Assembly (NCBI GenBank): GCA_035575515.1
Contig: DATLXU010000127.1
Location: 108,680 to 172,679, forward strand
Direction: 5' to 3'
Source: DATLXU01 sp035575515
GTDB taxonomy: Bacteria > Acidobacteriota > Blastocatellia > UBA7656
Length of the DNA: 64,000 nt
Shown: piece by piece, positions 26,038 to 34,775 of the stretch
Numbering within the stretch: the stretch's first letter is position 1
How the letters are laid out: the number at the start of each line of letters is the position of its first letter
The notes under the pieces: model-generated
The model's input: the letters and a program-made list of their open reading frames with translations, nothing else
What the model was told of the DNA's origin: nothing
Databases searched by the model: none
Made by a program: the position numbers and the translations under genes

Positions 26038-28447
26038 AGATGATTTTTTGTGCCACTTGAAGCACGCGCCAGTATGCGCGGCGAGCAACGCCGGGCCAGC
26101 TTCCGTTCAACACGGGCGTGGCGCGCGTCGCCGCTGATTCGTTCCAGCGGTTAGACCAGCCCGATAAATCCCACAGCAGGTCTGCGCCCTTCAAACCTAA
26201 ATTTGTTAATTGCTCAGTCGGGCTGCGACCATTGGGCGGATAGCGATCCGCGTCTTTTTCGTCGCCGAATTTATTATCGTGAATCCAGTTGTTTTCGGGC
26301 GTGGGACCGACATCGAAAGCCGTCCCCTTCGGAAAGATTATTTCGAGACTCACGACCGCGACGCCGAAGCTGTTGTTGCCGCAGACCGTGTTAGCGGTGA
26401 CTTCGGTATTGTCTGCGGCCATTATCAAAATGCCCGTGCCCGGCTGAACGTTCGACACGATGGCGTTCGGATTGCCGAAGTTGACATGGTTATTAGCAAT
26501 CACTCGATTGTTGCGAACGATGCAATCGCGCCCGACCTTCGAGACGTTGTTCGGCAGCACGAAAACCAGTATGCCGCCCGTGTTGTTCGTGACTTCGTTT
26601 TCTTCGACGACAGCGTTGATTGAGTTTTCAATCTCGATGCCGGTGACGCTGTCGTGAGCTTTGCATCTTCTGACAGCAATATCGCGCGACTGGCCAACGT
26701 AAATCGCGGCGTCGGCTATGCCTGACGCTTCAACATCTTCGATCGTCACGCCCGTGCAGCTCACGGGATAAACGCCGTACAGCCCCGTCTTATCAACTCG
26801 CAAATTGCGAAAGAGAGGGCGGAAGGCGTGCTGCACGACAACGCCGTTTGCGGTGTAGTTCTTCACGTCGAAGTTTTCGATGTGAAAATCGCTGCCCGTC
26901 GCAATCACCGCGTCGGACAAAATATCCTTCCCGTCGAAGACTGGCCGCGATGGATTTGATTGCGCATCGGTCGCTCCGATCAAAGTTATGCGGTCAAGAT
27001 CAACGCTGATTGATTCGTGATAAACACCGGGCATGACGCGGATCGTATCGCCGGGTATCGCGCGATTGACCGCATCTTGAATTGACTCGCCCGACTTCAC
27101 AGTGATCGTCTGCGGCTCGCTGCGGTTGGCGAACTGCTCGGCGGGCGAACCTGTGTTGAATTGCCGGGCAAGCTCGCGCGCAGGATTGTTCAATCGTGGC
27201 ACGACGACGAGGCCCGAAGGCACGCGGTCGGGAATCTGCGGCAGATTCGATTCATCCGTGAGCGCGTAGAGGAACGCAATCAAATCCTGCTTCTCTTCTT
27301 TGGTGATCGTGTAGGTGTGAATCTTGTCGTCAATGCGAATCGTTTTTGCCTCAAGCCCGCGTTTGAATTCGTCGGAAAGCTCGCTTTTGAACGGCTCGCC
27401 TGAGCCTCCACCTGCGGCGTAAAAATCGAGCACCTCTTCGAGAGTCTTAAAGCGACCGTTGTGCATGTAAGGCGCGTTGAGCGCGACGTTGCGGAGCGTC
27501 GGCACTTTGAAGGCGAACTTGTTGCCTTCGCCCTTTGTCACGTCGAAGCGACCGAGATCGGGTTGCTTCGCATCGGTATCGGGCACGCCAATTATTTTGA
27601 AATCGCGGTTGGCAAACGTCGGCAGCCCGTGACACTCAAAGCAGCGCGTGCGGCCTGATCGAAACAGGTTGAAGCCGCGAATCTGCGACGCAGTGAGCGC
27701 CGTGCGGTCACCATTGACGTAGCGATCAAAGGGCGAATTGTTGGCCGTAAGCGTCCGCTCGAACGCGGCTATCGCTTTGACGACGTTATCGAACGTTACG
27801 CCTGCGCCGTCGCTTGCGCCGAAAGCTGAGTCGAACGCTTTCGCGTATTCAGGGATGGCTTTGAGTTCGCGAACGAGGTTGTCGGGGTCTTCGGCCATCT
27901 CGTCGGCGCTTGTGATCGGGCCTCTGGCCTGTTCTTCGAGGTCTGCGGCACGGCCATCCCAGAATTGCATGTGATTATAAGCCGCGTTCCAGATAGTCGG
28001 CGCGCTGCGACGTATCGCGGTTCCGCCCGCGCGCTCAGGCCCAAGCCCGCGCCCGCCTCTGCCCATCGAGAGCGGGCGCGCGTCTGTGAATCCAAGGTCG
28101 GGATGATGACACGTCGCGCAGGAGATGTCATTTGCGCCCGAAAGAATTGGATCGAAGAATAACAAGCGGCCAAGCGCGACGCGCTCGTTGAACTTTGGAT
28201 TATTGATGTCGTTGTCTGCGCGAACGACCATCGCGGGGAACGGGCGGCGAAGCCCGCCGCCGCCTTCCGCAACGCCCGCCGTGCCTTCATCGCCCACGAA
28301 GTCTTTCGGCATAGGCCACAGACCAAGAGCGAGCAGCGTGGCGAAGATAAGGGCGAGCGGTATGAAAATCCATTTCATCCAGCGGCGTCGCGACCGGGCG
28401 CGCGGCTGGCTTTCTTCCATCTCGATTTGTTGCGCAGATGCGGTCAT
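26036..28447 (-). CDS. di-haem cytochrome c peroxidase (MauG family) fused to a parallel beta-helix domain
   Basis: ATG 28447 has GGAGG upstream. The 803-residue protein has an N-terminal membrane anchor (about 24-44), then a cytochrome c peroxidase/MauG region with two haem sites, CATCH (110-114) and CFECH (269-273). From about residue 445 it becomes a right-handed beta-helix of the NosD/pectate-lyase type (GESIQDAVNRAIPGDTIRV). The enzyme half would reduce peroxide or oxidise a protein partner in the periplasm; the helix may bind polysaccharide or position a substrate. The fusion within one frame is unusual. Confidence 0.9.
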   Translation of the reverse strand: MTASAQQIEMEESQPRARSRRRWMKWIFIPLALIFATLLALGLWPMPKDFVGDEGTAGVAEGGGGLRRPFPAMVVRADNDINNPKFNERVALGRLLFFDPILSGANDISCATCHHPDLGFTDARPLSMGRGGRGLGPERAGGTAIRRSAPTIWNAAYNHMQFWDGRAADLEEQARGPITSADEMAEDPDNLVRELKAIPEYAKAFDSAFGASDGAGVTFDNVVKAIAAFERTLTANNSPFDRYVNGDRTALTASQIRGFNLFRSGRTRCFECHGLPTFANRDFKIIGVPDTDAKQPDLGRFDVTKGEGNKFAFKVPTLRNVALNAPYMHNGRFKTLEEVLDFYAAGGGSGEPFKSELSDEFKRGLEAKTIRIDDKIHTYTITKEEKQDLIAFLYALTDESNLPQIPDRVPSGLVVVPRLNNPARELARQFNTGSPAEQFANRSEPQTITVKSGESIQDAVNRAIPGDTIRVMPGVYHESISVDLDRITLIGATDAQSNPSRPVFDGKDILSDAVIATGSDFHIENFDVKNYTANGVVVQHAFRPLFRNLRVDKTGLYGVYPVSCTGVTIEDVEASGIADAAIYVGQSRDIAVRRCKAHDSVTGIEIENSINAVVEENEVTNNTGGILVFVLPNNVSKVGRDCIVRNNRVIANNHVNFGNPNAIVSNVQPGTGILIMAADNTEVTANTVCGNNSFGVAVVSLEIIFPKGTAFDVGPTPENNWIHDNKFGDEKDADRYPPNGRSPTEQLTNLGLKGADLLWDLSGWSNRWNESAATRATPVLNGSWPGVARRAYWRVLQVAQKII

Positions 28448-28718
28448 AGGGTTCGTGCCTCCGTGATGAATCGAAAGAAAGCTGAGAAGCGGCCAAGCGA
28501 TTATATTGAACGCGCCGCGCAAGTCAAAGCGATTAACGCTCAGGTTAAGAGTCCGGCCTTCAGGCTATTCGTAAGCACGCTAATGCGTGAACTCTGAGCT
28601 TCGCTCCGCGCATAACGGAGCAATAACACAAATGGTACTTTTCGGCATACTGGAATCGGGTTAGAATCTCTGTCGCCATCGAAGCAATCAATCGCACTTT
28701 TATGATTTAGAGAGCGGA

Positions 28719-29123
28719 ATGAATAATAGAAGAGAACTGAAGAGCGAGTACAAACAAACCCATACAAGGATGGGCGTCTATCAAATACGCAGCCTCGTCA
28801 ACGGCAAAGTATTGATAGGCGTCGCGCTCAATCTGACGGGTATTCTCAACAGCAATAGATTCCAGCTTGAGATGGGAAGCCACGCGAACCGAAAGCTCCA
28901 AGCTGAGTGGAAAGAATTTGGCAGCGAAAATTTCGCATTTGAAGCGCTGGACGAACTCGCGGCGACCGAAGGAGCAGATTACGATTATAAGCCTGACCCG
29001 GCGTTCCTTGAGGAGATGTGGCTTGGGAAGTTGGAGCCTTACGGCGAGCGCGGGTATAACGAAAAGAAAAAAGGTAGAGAAGAAAAACTGAGGCAGATAG
29101 CGCGGAATCGCATGAGCAATTAA
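28719..29123 (+). CDS. GIY-YIG nuclease family protein
   Basis: A 134-residue protein with the short GIY-YIG-like fold: MGVYQIRSLVNGKVLIG (about 18-34), then RFQLEMGSHANRKLQAEW and FGSENFAFEALDEL. It belongs to a bacterial subgroup in which the start is a charged MNNRRELKxEYK segment, supporting the ATG at 28719. It has no partner domain, so target and function are unknown; DNA cleavage is only suggested by the fold. Confidence 0.8.
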   Translation: MNNRRELKSEYKQTHTRMGVYQIRSLVNGKVLIGVALNLTGILNSNRFQLEMGSHANRKLQAEWKEFGSENFAFEALDELAATEGADYDYKPDPAFLEEMWLGKLEPYGERGYNEKKKGREEKLRQIARNRMSN

Positions 29124-29202
29124 CAAGGTGTGGAGCGCGCTAATGAAATAAATCGCGCTCAGGTTGATGCAGGTATCAAAGCGCAGTAAGAAGTTTGATT
29201 TT

Positions 29203-30741
29203 ATGTTGAAGAAATTTTTCGCTCTACTGTTTATCGCAGCCGCCTTTGGTTTCGTCGCGTTCAACGCGCGCACGATGAGCGCGGCTGCCGCTGATGCGCC
29301 AACGTTCAGTAACGAAGTCGTTCGCATCTTTCAACGCAACTGCCAGGTCTGCCATCACGCGGGCGACATCGCGCCGTTTTCGCTGATGAGCTATCAGGAG
29401 GCGCGGCCCTACGCTTCGCGCATAAAAGAAAAAACCGCATCGCGTGAGATGCCGCCGTGGAAACCTGTACCCGGGTGCGGCGAGTTTGAAGGCGAGCGAA
29501 GATTAACCGACGAAGAGATTGACACCGTCGCGCGATGGGTTAATGCGGGCGCGCCCGAAGGCAACTCATCGGATTTGCCTGAGCCTTTACGGTTCGATGG
29601 CGGGTGGACCATCGGCCAGCCCGATTTGGTATTGCAGCCTGACGCGGACTACACGGTGAAACCGGGCAATGATGTTTATCGCTGCTTCTCGATTCCGACA
29701 GACCTGCGCGGCGACCGCTACGTTTCTGCGGTTGAAATCAAGCCGGGCAATCGCGAGGTTGTTCATCACGTCATCATCTATCTCGACACGACGGGCGAAT
29801 CAAAGCGGCTCGACGACGCAGACCCTGAGCCGGGCTACACTTCATTCGGCGGGCCGGGCTTTGCCGCGACGGGCACGCTCGGCGGTTGGGCTCCCGGCGC
29901 TCGCGCGCGGTACGAACCCGACGGCAACGGTTGGCTTCTGCCCAAAGATGCGCGCGTCGTGATTCAGGTTCACTATCATCCGCACACGGCTGATTCGGAA
30001 ACTGATCGCACGCAGATAGGTCTTTACTTCGCGCGCAAGCCCATTGTTAAAGACATTCAGGTGCTGCCGCTCATCAACACAAACTTTTCGATTCCGGCGG
30101 GCGACCCGCACTATCGAGTCACGGCTTTGGCCATCATCCCGCCCGGCGCAAACGCTCACATTCTCGGAATCGCGCCACACATGCACCTGCTCGGACGCGA
30201 AATGAATGTCGAAGCGCGATTGCCGAATGGTACGACCGAGTGTCTCATCAACATTGACGATTGGGACTTTCACTGGCAGGGAGTTTATTACTACAAAGAG
30301 CCTGTCGCGATCACGCCGTTCACGCAGTTGAGCCTCACAGCTTATTACGACAACTCTGTGAACAATCCGCGAAACCCGAATTATCCTCCGAAGACTGTTA
30401 CGTGGGGCGAGCAGACTACGGATGAGATGTGCATCGCATTTTTCCTTTTCACACTCGACGGGCTGAACCATACGCCATCATTGCCGCAACTCAACGACGT
30501 TTCAGTTGATACGAATGGCAGGTTGATTGTGAGCGGCAGAGGATTTTCGGCGGGCGCGGATATTTTGATTGACGGCGAGCGCGTACGCGACACCGTGAAT
30601 CATAAAAAGAAGAAGAAAGCCGAAAAGCAACTCATCTCGAAAGAGGACTGGCAGCGGCTGGCTCCGCCCGGAAAGCAGGTTATGGTGAGCGTTCTAAACA
30701 CCGACGGCGTGACGACTGCGACTCTGTCGTTTATGCGATAG
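29203..30741 (+). CDS. secreted cytochrome c / copper type II monooxygenase protein
   Basis: The likely start ATG 29203 opens a signal peptide (LKKFFALLFIAAAFGFVAF). Next come a cytochrome-like CQVCH site and the MPPWKPVPGCGEF region. A PHM/DBH-like copper domain follows with EVVHHVIIYL, QVHYHPH and PHMHLLGREM, the expected Cu-binding His groups. A small C-terminal domain (about 430-512) follows. The protein should sit in the periplasm and oxidise an unknown substrate. A paralogue lies on the other strand at 37375-38916. Confidence 0.8.
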   Translation: MLKKFFALLFIAAAFGFVAFNARTMSAAAADAPTFSNEVVRIFQRNCQVCHHAGDIAPFSLMSYQEARPYASRIKEKTASREMPPWKPVPGCGEFEGERRLTDEEIDTVARWVNAGAPEGNSSDLPEPLRFDGGWTIGQPDLVLQPDADYTVKPGNDVYRCFSIPTDLRGDRYVSAVEIKPGNREVVHHVIIYLDTTGESKRLDDADPEPGYTSFGGPGFAATGTLGGWAPGARARYEPDGNGWLLPKDARVVIQVHYHPHTADSETDRTQIGLYFARKPIVKDIQVLPLINTNFSIPAGDPHYRVTALAIIPPGANAHILGIAPHMHLLGREMNVEARLPNGTTECLINIDDWDFHWQGVYYYKEPVAITPFTQLSLTAYYDNSVNNPRNPNYPPKTVTWGEQTTDEMCIAFFLFTLDGLNHTPSLPQLNDVSVDTNGRLIVSGRGFSAGADILIDGERVRDTVNHKKKKKAEKQLISKEDWQRLAPPGKQVMVSVLNTDGVTTATLSFMR

Positions 30742-30893
30742 AGTGTGGAGTTCATCATCGCGCTATTGAAAACGAGTCATGGCTGGTTTATTCTCAGGCG
30801 GAAATTATTAGCGATCATAATCAATCATAGCGGTGGGGCCTGATCCTTCATCATCTCAGGTTGGGCAAGAAAAAAATCAAACAGGAGGCTTTT

Positions 30894-31151
30894 ATGAAGA
30901 GCAAGATTTCTCGTCGCTCAGTTGTAGGCGCAATACTCCCCGCAGCAGCTTTGGGATTGGCTTTGCCAAAGAGGGCCAGAGCCGCAGACCAACCTCACAT
31001 GCAGGCTGCGCTCGATGCATTGAAGACTGCTCGCCGCGAACTGGAAGAAGCTACGTCGGACAAGGGAGGACACAGAGCGAACGCGCTGAAACTGGTCAAT
31101 CAAGCAATTAATCAGGTCGAAAGAGGCATAGCATTCGACAGACGGCACTGA
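30894..31151 (+). CDS. small secreted protein with Tat-like signal
   Basis: ATG 30894 has AGGAGG upstream. The 85-residue product opens with a twin-arginine-like signal (SRRSVVGAILPAAALGLA). The mature part is one amphipathic helical region (MQAALDALKTARRELEEATSD, then NQAINQVERGIAFDRRH). It is probably a helical periplasmic protein, with no enzyme motif. It stands alone. Confidence 0.65.
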   Translation: MKSKISRRSVVGAILPAAALGLALPKRARAADQPHMQAALDALKTARRELEEATSDKGGHRANALKLVNQAINQVERGIAFDRRH

Positions 31152-31234
31152 CGCCGGCTAAAACTTTCTGACGAACAAACGGTGATTCACGCGGTTTGAC
31201 GATTAATTCATTTCTTGGCAAACCGATGAAACTC

Positions 31235-31280
31235 GGCCCGCCGCTTACTTTCACGTTTTCGGCGGGCCAAAGATTTTTTG
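31235..31280 (+). terminator. convergent hairpin at psuG 3' end
   Basis: GGCCCGCCG (31235-31243) pairs with CGGCGGGCC (31260-31268), followed by AAAGATTTTTTG. It could end the + strand small-protein unit and overlaps the last codons of psuG on the other strand. Confidence 0.55.
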
Positions 31281-32204
31281 CGCGAGGCTCACAGAGATTT
31301 GCGCTGCGACTTCGGCGTTGTTGATTAATAGCGCGCGATTGGTTTCGAGCGTTCGCCCTCCGCTCAACTCTTTCAATTGAGTAAGCAGGAACGGCGTGAG
31401 GGCTTTGCCGCGAATCCCAAGCCGAGTGGCTTGGCGAAGCGATTCATCAACTGCGCGCTCCACTTCATCAATTGGTATCTCGAACTCTTCAGGAACAGGA
31501 ACGCACACCAGCACAGATGTCTGGCCGCCCATCCGCCAGTGGCACATAGCTATCTCGGCTGCTTCATCCGCGCTCTGCACGGTTGCATCAACACGCAGGC
31601 CGCACGTGCGAGAGTAAAACGCGGGAAACTCTTCCGTGCGATAGCCGATGACTGGTACGCCGAGCGTTTCAAGATACTCCAAAGTCTTCGGCAAGTCGAG
31701 AATCGCTTTCGCGCCTGCGCAGACGCAAATCATCTGCGTCGCGGCAAGCGCCGTCAGGTCTGCCGACACATCGAAAGAATCAAATGCGCCCCTGTGCACG
31801 CCGCCGATCCCGCCTGTCGAAAAAACCTTTAATCCTGCGAGTGAGGCCAGCTTCAATGTTGCTGCAACCGTTGTGGCCCCGCTCGCATGCCGCGCCGTGA
31901 CTGCGGCGAGGTTGTTGAGACCAACTTTTTCAATTGCGCTCCCGTCGCTGGCTCGCCCGGTTGCGAAGATTTTTAATTCGTCTTCGTTTAAGCCGATTAC
32001 CGCCGCGCCGTCAACGATGCCGATGGTTGCTGGCACGGCCCCAAGTCGCCGAACGGCCTCTTCGCACGCACGAGCGGTTTCCAAGTTTAGCGGCTGCGGC
32101 AAGCCGTGAGCGATGACGGTTGATTCGAGCGCGACGATTGCTTGAGCCTTATCCATAGCGCGGCGCATGCTGTCGGCTATGCGGATTTCGCTTTGCGCTG
32201 TCAT
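31251..32204 (-). CDS. psuG: pseudouridine-5'-phosphate glycosidase
   Basis: A 317-residue cytosolic enzyme that splits pseudouridine 5'-phosphate into uracil and ribose 5-phosphate. Family stretches include VALESTVIAHGLPQP, GRASDGSAIEKVGLNNLAAV, VFSTGGIGGVHRGA and RTEEFPAFYSRTCGL. The usual partner kinase PsuK is not beside it. Length is normal. Confidence 0.92.
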   Translation of the reverse strand: MTAQSEIRIADSMRRAMDKAQAIVALESTVIAHGLPQPLNLETARACEEAVRRLGAVPATIGIVDGAAVIGLNEDELKIFATGRASDGSAIEKVGLNNLAAVTARHASGATTVAATLKLASLAGLKVFSTGGIGGVHRGAFDSFDVSADLTALAATQMICVCAGAKAILDLPKTLEYLETLGVPVIGYRTEEFPAFYSRTCGLRVDATVQSADEAAEIAMCHWRMGGQTSVLVCVPVPEEFEIPIDEVERAVDESLRQATRLGIRGKALTPFLLTQLKELSGGRTLETNRALLINNAEVAAQISVSLAQKIFGPPKT

Positions 32205-32215
32205 AAGAGCAATTA

Positions 32216-32243
32216 TGAACTATGAATGATGAATGATGAACCC
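32216..32243 (+). repeat. heptamer tract upstream of psuG
   Basis: TGAACTA, TGAATGA, TGAATGA, TGAACCC. A single complementary TTGTTCAT follows about 20 nt later. Confidence 0.65.
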
Positions 32244-32375
32244 TGATCGGTTTTTTCTTGTTCATCGCTAAATGGTCATACTGCTCCGCGAGGGTTTCAT
32301 AGCGGGCGGGCTGACGGTTATACTTTTGCCTGCGGTGGGCGCAAGGAATCGTTCTTTATCACAAGGAGCGCATTG

Positions 32376-33665
32376 ATGGCGGATGAGAAAGTGCTGGCAG
32401 TGATACTGGGCGGAGGCGCGGGGCAGCGCCTTTATCCTCTCACAAAGCAGCGGGCTAAACCTGCGGTGCCGCTCGGTGGCAAGTACAGGCTCATTGATAT
32501 ACCGGTTTCCAACTGCATCAACTCCGACATAGTTCGCATATTCATTCTCACGCAATACAATTCTGCTTCGCTCAATCGCCACATCACGCGGACCTACCGC
32601 TTCACTCAATTTACGAACGGCTTCGTCGAGATACTTGCGGCGGAGATAACGCCTGAGCGGCCCGACTGGTTTCAGGGTACAGCCGACGCCGTGCGCCAGA
32701 GCTTCACGCACCTTGATGATTACAAGGGCGACCTGATACTCGTGCTATCGGGCGACCATCTCTATCGCATGGATTATCGCGAGTTCATCGCGCGGCACGA
32801 AAACACTCGCGCGGATATTACCATCTCGGTCACGGCTGCGCGCACGGAAGATGCTTCGGGATTTGGATTGATGAAGATTGACGACACGGGGCGCGTCGTT
32901 GAGTTCAGCGAAAAGCCGAAGGGCGAGGCGCTCGAAAAGATGCGCGTTGATACGACAAAGCTTGGACTATCGCCTGAGCAGGCAGAGCGGCGGCCCTTCC
33001 TGGCTTCGATGGGGATTTACGTTTTTCATAAAGAAGTGTTAAGGCGATTGCTTCAGGAAGAGATGCCGAATGCGGTTGATTTCGGCAAAGAGATCATCCC
33101 GCAGGCGCTTTCGCGTTACAACGTGCAGGCGCACCTGTTTGACGGTTACTGGGAAGACATCGGAACTATAGGCTCTTTCTATCGCGCGAATATGGAAATG
33201 ACCTTGCCGCTGCCCCCGTTTAATTTCTTCGACGCGGAAGCCCCGATGTACACGCGCCCGCGATACCTGCCCGGCTCGAAGCTTCTGGATTGCCAGATAC
33301 AAAGCTCGATCATCACCGAAGGGTGCATAATCAACGGCGCGACCGTCAAGGATTCCATAATTGGGATTCGCAGCCGCATAGAACATGGGTCGCGGCTCGA
33401 AGGCGTGTTGATGATGGGCGCGGATCTTTACCAGACGATAGACGAGATGCAGGCCGACATAGAGCGAGGCTACCCGCGCGTGGGCGTTGGAGCCAACACG
33501 TTCATCCGCCGTGCAATCATAGACAAGAACGCGCGTATAGGCTCAGGCGTGAGGATAGTAAACGAGCAAGGGATTCAAGAGCATGAAGGGGACGGCTATT
33601 TCATCCGCGACGGCATAGTCATCATTCCCAAGAACGGTGTGATAGCTGACGGAACCGTGATTTAG
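32376..33665 (+). CDS. glgC: glucose-1-phosphate adenylyltransferase
   Basis: ATG 32376 is preceded by AAGGAGCG; an in-frame TTG lies just before. The 429-residue enzyme makes ADP-glucose for glycogen. It shows the nucleotidyltransferase signature VILGGGAGQRLYPLTKQRAK, KPAVPLGGKYRLIDIPVSN, the LSGDHLYRMDY site, the SMGIYVF region and a C-terminal left-handed beta-helix. No other glycogen genes are adjacent. Confidence 0.95.
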   Translation: MADEKVLAVILGGGAGQRLYPLTKQRAKPAVPLGGKYRLIDIPVSNCINSDIVRIFILTQYNSASLNRHITRTYRFTQFTNGFVEILAAEITPERPDWFQGTADAVRQSFTHLDDYKGDLILVLSGDHLYRMDYREFIARHENTRADITISVTAARTEDASGFGLMKIDDTGRVVEFSEKPKGEALEKMRVDTTKLGLSPEQAERRPFLASMGIYVFHKEVLRRLLQEEMPNAVDFGKEIIPQALSRYNVQAHLFDGYWEDIGTIGSFYRANMEMTLPLPPFNFFDAEAPMYTRPRYLPGSKLLDCQIQSSIITEGCIINGATVKDSIIGIRSRIEHGSRLEGVLMMGADLYQTIDEMQADIERGYPRVGVGANTFIRRAIIDKNARIGSGVRIVNEQGIQEHEGDGYFIRDGIVIIPKNGVIADGTVI

Positions 33666-33699
33666 TGAGGCGTTGGCAGGGACCGCAAGAGTTTTGCAA

Positions 33700-33729
33700 T
33701 TGCGCAAGCGGCGCAAGTCACGCTATCAT
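33700..33729 (+). promoter_or_regulatory. candidate promoter of tRNA-His
   Basis: TTGCGC (33700-33705), 18-bp spacer, TATCAT (33724-33729), about 30 nt before the tRNA. Confidence 0.4.
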
Positions 33730-33758
33730 TTCTTTTGCGCTTTTTGATGAATTTGTGT

Positions 33759-33833
33759 GGCGGCTATAGTTCAGTTGGTTAGAACGCCTGACTGTGGATC
33801 AGGAGGTCGTCGGTTCAAGTCCGACTAGCCGCC
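33759..33833 (+). tRNA. tRNA-His (GTG)
   Basis: A cloverleaf is visible: acceptor GCGGCTA/TAGCCGC, D arm with AGTTGGTTAGA, anticodon loop CTGTGGA giving GTG, and T arm GTCGGTTCAAGTCCGAC. The extra G at position -1 pairs with C73, the tRNA-His identity feature. CCA is not encoded. Confidence 0.96.
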
Positions 33834-33848
33834 CTTCATCGGCTCGAT

Positions 33849-33854
33849 TATAAT
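33849..33854 (+). promoter_or_regulatory. -10 box upstream of tRNA-Met
   Basis: TATAAT, 11 nt before the tRNA 5' end. No clear -35 because the preceding sequence is the 3' end of tRNA-His. Confidence 0.5.
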
Positions 33855-33865
33855 CAACCTTTTGC

Positions 33866-33939
33866 GGCGGGGTAGCTCAGTTGGTGAGAGCGTGGGATTC
33901 ATAACCCCAAGGTCGGGAGTTCAAGTCTCCCCCCCGCTA
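33866..33939 (+). tRNA. tRNA-Met (CAT)
   Basis: Acceptor GGCGGGG pairs with CCCCGCT (position 1 is a G-U pair), anticodon loop TTCATAA, and T arm GGGAG-TTCAAGT-CTCCC. The first pair is not the C-A mismatch of an initiator, so it is an elongator tRNA-Met. tRNA-Ile2 with modified CAT cannot be excluded. Confidence 0.92.
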
Positions 33940-34034
33940 TTAATATCTTACTTTACAAAGCGGCAGAGTCAGTACAATGACCTGCCTTTTTCTTTATTGT
34001 TCCAGCTTCGAATCCTTATGACGGGAGAGAAACT

Positions 34035-34706
34035 TTGAAGTCCACGCGATACAGTTGCACAATCGCTCTTTTAGTCGCGCTTTCGCTTTCGCCCGCCTTT
34101 AGCTTCCCGCAGGATCAGCCTCCGAAAGAGACAGGGCAGTTTCGCAAGCCTGAGCTTGTCGAATTGAAGAAGCTCGACCCGACCATCAGATTAGATATTC
34201 GATATGCGACTTCAAATAATTTCTTGGGTCGGCCTGTTTATACAGAAGCACGCGCGTTCCTTCAACGCCCGGCGGCGAAAGCTCTAGCGCGAGTGAACAA
34301 AGCGCTGCGGAAGAAAGGCTACGGGATCGTCGTCTTCGATGGCTATCGCCCGTGGTCGGTGACGAAGATATTCTGGGACGCGACGCCCGAAGACAAGAAG
34401 CAATTCGTGGCCGACCCCGCGCAAGGCTCGCGCCACAATCGCGGCTGCGCGGTCGACCTCTCAATTTTCGAGTTGAAAACCGGCAAGCTGGTCGAAATGC
34501 CGTCAGGCTATGACGAGATGACCGAACGCTCACATATCAACTATACAGGCGGGACGGATGAGCAACGACGCTTGCGCGACATGCTGCGCGCGGCGATGGA
34601 AGCCGAGGGCTTTGCGGTTTACGAGCCTGAGTGGTGGCATTACGATTATAAAGACTGGCGCGAGTATCCGATTCTCAATATCCCATTCTCGGCCATTAAG
34701 AATTAA
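34035..34706 (+). CDS. D-alanyl-D-alanine dipeptidase (VanX/DdpX-like)
   Basis: TTG start with GGGAGAGA upstream. A signal peptide (about 1-25) precedes an M15-type zinc dipeptidase domain. Visible motifs are FDGYRPWSV, the zinc-binding SRHNRGCAVDL (His...Asp) and the C-terminal EWWHYDY carrying the catalytic Glu and third zinc His. The secreted form suggests cleavage of D-Ala-D-Ala in the periplasm for peptidoglycan turnover rather than vancomycin resistance; no vanHA genes are present. Confidence 0.88.
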   Translation: MKSTRYSCTIALLVALSLSPAFSFPQDQPPKETGQFRKPELVELKKLDPTIRLDIRYATSNNFLGRPVYTEARAFLQRPAAKALARVNKALRKKGYGIVVFDGYRPWSVTKIFWDATPEDKKQFVADPAQGSRHNRGCAVDLSIFELKTGKLVEMPSGYDEMTERSHINYTGGTDEQRRLRDMLRAAMEAEGFAVYEPEWWHYDYKDWREYPILNIPFSAIKN

Positions 34707-34775
34707 TCCACGAATTCACTCAAAGAATCACTAATGAGACCTTGAAAAAATTCGCGCAGATTCGCGGATCGCTCT

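Noticed and set aside
34035..34706. Vancomycin-resistance vanX
   Set aside because: The enzyme fold fits, but no vanH, vanA, vanR or vanS genes are near and it has a signal peptide.
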